A stretch of DNA of 17,772 nt from RBG-16-64-43 sp035288225 (lineage in GTDB: Bacteria > Chloroflexota > Anaerolineae > Anaerolineales > RBG-16-64-43). The stretch spans positions 1 through 17,772 of the forward strand of contig DATEAT010000152.1 in assembly GCA_035288225.1 (NCBI GenBank), in the 5' to 3' direction. Made by a program: the position numbers and the translations under genes. Shown one piece after another: positions 14,986 to 17,772 of this stretch; within the stretch, counting starts at the first letter, position 1, and each line of letters starts with the position of its first letter. A model generated the notes under the pieces. It did not search any database, was not told the DNA's origin, and saw nothing but the letters and a program-made list of their open reading frames with translations.

Positions 14986-15975
14986 TTATTCAACCCGCCA
15001 ACAGGCGACGTGATGGCGCGGGCTGACTTCCGTCAGCGCCGGTTCCTGTTGGGCGCAATGGGCCATGGCCACCGGGCAGCGCGGATGGAAGCGGCAGCCG
15101 GTGGGCGGGTTAAGCGGGCTGGGCACGTCGCCCTTGAGAATGACTCGTTCACGCCGGAGTTTCGGGTCCGGCACCGGTATGGCCGACATCAGGGCCTGGG
15201 TATAGGGGTGCAGCGGGTTGCGATACAGCTCCTCACGGCTGGCCACCTCGACCACCTTGCCCAGGTACATCACCGCCACCCGGTCGGAGATGTGCTCGAC
15301 CACCGAGAGGTTGTGCGCGATGAACAGATAGGTCAGGCCGAACTCCGCTTGCAGATCCTTGAGCAAGTTGATGACTTGCGATTGGATCGAGACGTCCAAA
15401 GCCGAGACGGGTTCGTCGCACACGATGAACTTGGGGCGCAGCGCCAGGGCTCGTGCGATTCCGATGCGCTGCCGCTGGCCGCCCGAGAACTCGTGCGGAT
15501 AGCGCCGGGCATGGTACTCCTCGAGCCCGACCTTGCGCAGCATTTCGAACACGATGTCGTCGCGTTCATCGCGACTGCCCACGTTGTGAATGAGCAGGCC
15601 CTCGCCGATGCTCTCTCCCACCGGCATGCGCGGGTCGAGCGAGGAAAACGGGTCCTGGAAGATGATCTGCATATCGCGCCGCAGCACTTTCAGGTCCGCG
15701 CCCGAGGCCCCGAAGACGTCGTGGCCCTCGAACAACACACGCCCGCCGGTGGCCGAGACCAGGCGCAGAATCGTCCGTCCAACGGTCGTCTTGCCGCAGC
15801 CGGATTCGCCCACCAGGCCGAGTGTCTCACCCGGTTGCACCGAGAACGAGACGTGGTCGACGGCCTGCACCCACCCGCTGACGCGCTGCAGCAGCCCGGC
15901 GCGAACCGGGAAGTATTTGACCAGGTCGTGGACTTCAACCAGCGGAGCGGAGACGGCGGCAGGAGTGGCGGGCAT
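14986..15975 (-). CDS. oppF: Oligopeptide/dipeptide ABC transporter ATPase, OppF/DppF type
   Basis: Cytoplasmic ATPase subunit of a peptide-type ABC importer; 329 aa. Walker A GESGCGKT (56-63), Q-loop Gln107, signature SGGQRQR (164-170), Walker B IVCDEP (184-189) and switch His221 (in IAHNLS) are present. The Opp/Dpp C-terminal extension holds four cysteines (C294, C300, C307, C325), a pattern associated with an iron-sulfur cluster in related DppD/DppF proteins. ATG at 15975 is chosen because GAGGT (15985-15981) is 5 bases upstream; it overlaps the stop codon of the preceding ATPase. A longer frame to 16170 is a shadow of oppD. The substrate could also be another solute, such as nickel or oligosaccharide. 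Confidence 0.92.
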   Translation of the reverse strand: MPATPAAVSAPLVEVHDLVKYFPVRAGLLQRVSGWVQAVDHVSFSVQPGETLGLVGESGCGKTTVGRTILRLVSATGGRVLFEGHDVFGASGADLKVLRRDMQIIFQDPFSSLDPRMPVGESIGEGLLIHNVGSRDERDDIVFEMLRKVGLEEYHARRYPHEFSGGQRQRIGIARALALRPKFIVCDEPVSALDVSIQSQVINLLKDLQAEFGLTYLFIAHNLSVVEHISDRVAVMYLGKVVEVASREELYRNPLHPYTQALMSAIPVPDPKLRRERVILKGDVPSPLNPPTGCRFHPRCPVAMAHCAQQEPALTEVSPRHHVACWRVE

Positions 15976-15983
15976 AGCAGACC

Positions 15984-17033
15984 TCAGCTCGCACGCGCGC
16001 GGGGCGCGCCGGGGGAGCCGGCCAAGGGTGCGCGATGCTGCGGGCTGTCGTGATACAGCCAGCAGCGCACGGTTTGCTGAGGGGCAACGGGCAGCAGTTC
16101 CGGCTCGAGTTGGCTGCATACCTCCAGCTTGTGTTCCAGGCGCGCTTTGCAGCGCGGCGCGAAGCGGCACCCCGGCGGCAAACCCACAAGGTTGGGCACC
16201 GTGCCGGGGATCACCTCCAAGCGGTTCTTGACCTCGCCCAACACCGGGATCGAGCCGATCAAACCCTGGGTGTACGGGTGCAGCGGATGCGCGAAGAGGG
16301 TCTCCACCTCTGCCTCTTCAACTATCCGGCCGGCGTACATCACCGCCACGCGCTCGGCCATTTCGGCGATGACCCCCAGGTCGTGGGTGATCAAGACGAT
16401 GGCCGTATCCGTCTTGGAACGCAAGTCGCGCATCAGGTCGAGAATCTGCGCCTGGATGGTGACATCCAGCGCGGTCGTCGGTTCATCGGCGATGAGCAGC
16501 TCGGGGGCGCAGGCCAGTGCCATGGCAATCATCACGCGCTGCGCCATCCCGCCCGAGAGCTCATGCGGAAAGGCCTGCGCGCGCTGGTCGGCGTCCGGGA
16601 TGCCGACCATCTGCAGGAGTTCCACAGCGCGCCGCCCGCCCGCTTCGCGCTTGAGGTTCTTGTGGATCTCGAGGACTTCGGCGATTTGCCCGCCCACGCG
16701 GTAGACCGGATTGAGCGCGGACTGGGGTTGCTGAAAGATCATCGAAATGCGGTTGCCGCGCACGTGGACCATCTCCGACTCGGGCAAGCGCAGCAGATCC
16801 TGCCCGTCGAAGATGATTTCGCCCTCGACGATACGGCCCGGCTGGCCGATCAGGCGCAGCACCGAGAGCGAGGTGACGCTCTTGCCGCACCCGGATTCAC
16901 CCACCAGCCCGAGAACTTCCCCGCGCCGCACGCTGAAATCTACCCCATCGACGGCTTTGACCACCCCGTCCTGGGTGTAGAAGTAGGTCTTGAGGCGTCG
17001 CACCTCAAGCAGGTTTTCGTTTTCGCTTGGCAC
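15984..17033 (-). CDS. oppD: Oligopeptide/dipeptide ABC transporter ATPase, OppD/DppD type
   Basis: Partner ATPase of the same importer; 349 aa. Walker A GESGCGKS (45-52), Q-loop Gln101, signature LSGGM (159-163), Walker B LLIADEP (179-185) and switch His217 are present. The C-terminal oligopeptide domain carries C289, C295, C306 and C324, which may hold an iron-sulfur cluster. A Pro/Ala/Arg-rich tail of about 20 residues follows. The start is GTG at 17033, with GAGGT (17042-17038) 4 bases upstream. It is the first gene after a strong promoter. No permease or solute-binding genes adjoin it, so the membrane subunits must be encoded elsewhere. Confidence 0.93.
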   Translation of the reverse strand: MPSENENLLEVRRLKTYFYTQDGVVKAVDGVDFSVRRGEVLGLVGESGCGKSVTSLSVLRLIGQPGRIVEGEIIFDGQDLLRLPESEMVHVRGNRISMIFQQPQSALNPVYRVGGQIAEVLEIHKNLKREAGGRRAVELLQMVGIPDADQRAQAFPHELSGGMAQRVMIAMALACAPELLIADEPTTALDVTIQAQILDLMRDLRSKTDTAIVLITHDLGVIAEMAERVAVMYAGRIVEEAEVETLFAHPLHPYTQGLIGSIPVLGEVKNRLEVIPGTVPNLVGLPPGCRFAPRCKARLEHKLEVCSQLEPELLPVAPQQTVRCWLYHDSPQHRAPLAGSPGAPRARAS

Positions 17034-17071
17034 AAGGACCTCGTGGGAGGGTTCTCCGCAGAGTCGCGCGG

Positions 17072-17100
17072 ACTATAGCACACGCACTGGGGAGCGTCAA
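17072..17100 (-). promoter_or_regulatory. Strong sigma70-type promoter for oppDF
   Basis: Minus strand: -35 TTGACG (17100-17095), a 17-base spacer, then -10 TATAGT (17077-17072). Both boxes match consensus at 5 of 6 positions. The -10 also carries the TGn extension (TGCTATAGT). The expected start near 17065 gives a leader of about 32 bases before GTG at 17033. This is the best promoter in the window. Confidence 0.75.
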
Positions 17101-17106
17101 GGTTTT

Positions 17107-17123
17107 TGAGGCGTCGAGCCTCA
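17107..17123 (-). other. Palindromic hairpin at the cytochrome gene stop, upstream of the oppD promoter
   Basis: TGAGGC and GCCTCA form a 6-bp stem with a 5-base loop, overlapping the TGA stop codon of the cytochrome gene. On the transcribed strand it is followed by A residues, not T, so it is a poor intrinsic terminator. It lies just upstream of the -35 box and could instead be a regulator site. Confidence 0.35.
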
Positions 17124-17772
17124 CGCATCCCCACGCCGCGCCCGGCGCAGCAGGAACCCGGCTGCCAAACCCAGCAGGCCGATCAGCATGACGATCGCTG
17201 CCACGACGTAGCCCGAAGCGCGCGGCGGCCCGGCCGCGCTGGGCGGCGCGGGCACGGCGCTCGCGGTGGGCTCGCTCTGCGCCCCAGGGTGCAGGCGCAC
17301 GTTCGCCGCGCGATTCGCGTCGAGCGGATCGCGCATCGGGTCCAGCCCGCGCTGGCGCACGAGGTAGGCCGTGATGTTCCAGAACTCGTCTTCGGACAGG
17401 TTGCCGGGGTCCTGCCAGGGCATTGCCTGGCGGATGTAGTCGTGCAGTTCGAGGGCTGTGTTGAAGCGCAGCAGTGTGTTGGGCCCGAGCAGCGGCGGGG
17501 CGTAGCGAGGCAACACGAATCCGTCTGGCGGGTGATTGAGATAGTGGCACTTCGATTGCCAGCAGTTCTGATCCGCGGGTGCCCATTGCGCAAGCCATTC
17601 GCTCGTCAGACCCTGGCCGCGGTCGCCATGGCAGGCCGAGCACACCAGGATGTAGGCCCGCTCGCCGTAATCGGCCGAGGTCGCGTTCGGGCCGAGGTCC
17701 GGAATGATGAGCGGCGGCCGCATGGAGGTTGGAAGGGGCGTCGGCGCGGGCACGGCGGAGGGTGTAGCCTGT
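17121..17772 (-). CDS. Membrane-anchored cytochrome c (5' end outside the window)
   Basis: The open frame runs off the window edge, so the signal peptide is not seen; 217 residues are visible. Numbering here starts at the in-frame GTG at 17753, which is probably internal. A Pro/Thr-rich stretch precedes the cytochrome domain, with CSACH (38-42) binding heme c. MPW (Met111) is a plausible axial ligand before a final helix typical of class I cytochromes. A second motif, CWQSKCH (64-70), has the form CX4CH. A Ser/Pro/Ala-rich linker (about 157-180) leads to a C-terminal membrane helix (about 181-202) and an RRARR end, so the heme domain should face the outside. Probably an electron-transfer protein; partner unknown. 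Confidence 0.88.
   Translation of the reverse strand, partial: QATPSAVPAPTPLPTSMRPPLIIPDLGPNATSADYGERAYILVCSACHGDRGQGLTSEWLAQWAPADQNCWQSKCHYLNHPPDGFVLPRYAPPLLGPNTLLRFNTALELHDYIRQAMPWQDPGNLSEDEFWNITAYLVRQRGLDPMRDPLDANRAANVRLHPGAQSEPTASAVPAPPSAAGPPRASGYVVAAIVMLIGLLGLAAGFLLRRARRGDA

Noticed and set aside
15976..16170. 65-residue N-terminal extension of OppF
   Set aside because: It lies wholly inside oppD; ATG at 15975 has a good Shine-Dalgarno.
1..17772. CRISPR array, IS element, prophage or defence system
   Set aside because: No regularly spaced direct repeats, transposase, integrase or defence-type genes are seen on either strand.

Overview
The window is a GC-rich, tightly packed bacterial chromosome segment in which every gene I can support lies on the minus strand, so transcription runs from base 17772 towards base 1. 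It looks like Chloroflexota (Anaerolineae-like). The pointers are a single-chain glycyl-tRNA synthetase made of fused alpha and beta chains, a CdaA/CdaR c-di-AMP pair, a Der GTPase with the NKCE-type first G4 motif, a membrane-anchored cytochrome c, and an intergenic inverted repeat of a kind I associate with such genomes. This assignment is an inference and is not proven by the sequence.

Layout in transcription order. (1) 17772-17121: a membrane-anchored cytochrome c whose N-terminus lies off the window. (2) 17100-14053: a strong promoter, then two Opp/Dpp-type ABC ATPases and a CPBP (CAAX-like) intramembrane protease. No permeases or binding protein are present. (3) 13942-13872: tRNA-Gln(UUG). 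(4) 13731-9868: an apparent operon glmU - CNNM/CorC-like CBS protein - cdd - recO, with gaps of only 1-20 bases. (5) 9867-9441: a 427-base gene-free gap holding a perfect 20-bp palindrome, a diverged inverted repeat and the glyQS promoter. (6) 9440-6399: fused glyQS. (7) 6366-1767: its own promoter, then a large TPR protein, cdaA (diadenylate cyclase), cdaR (YbbR-domain regulator) and der (ribosome-assembly GTPase). (8) 380-1: a promoter and the first 102 residues of signal peptidase I, cut by the window edge.

Functionally this is mostly housekeeping: cell-wall precursor supply (GlmU), pyrimidine salvage (Cdd), recombination repair (RecO), translation (GlyQS, tRNA-Gln, Der), protein export (LepB), c-di-AMP signalling (CdaA/CdaR) and peptide uptake ATPases. 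The order cdd-recO-glyQS resembles the well-known cdd-era-recO-glyQ-glyS neighbourhood of Firmicutes, but era is missing here. I see no phage, IS, CRISPR, toxin-antitoxin or defence system. The points most worth a second look are the CX4CH motif in the cytochrome, the TPR-cdaA-cdaR-der arrangement without glmM, the eroded DUF21 signature of the CorC-like protein, the intergenic repeats, and a recurring extended -10 promoter.
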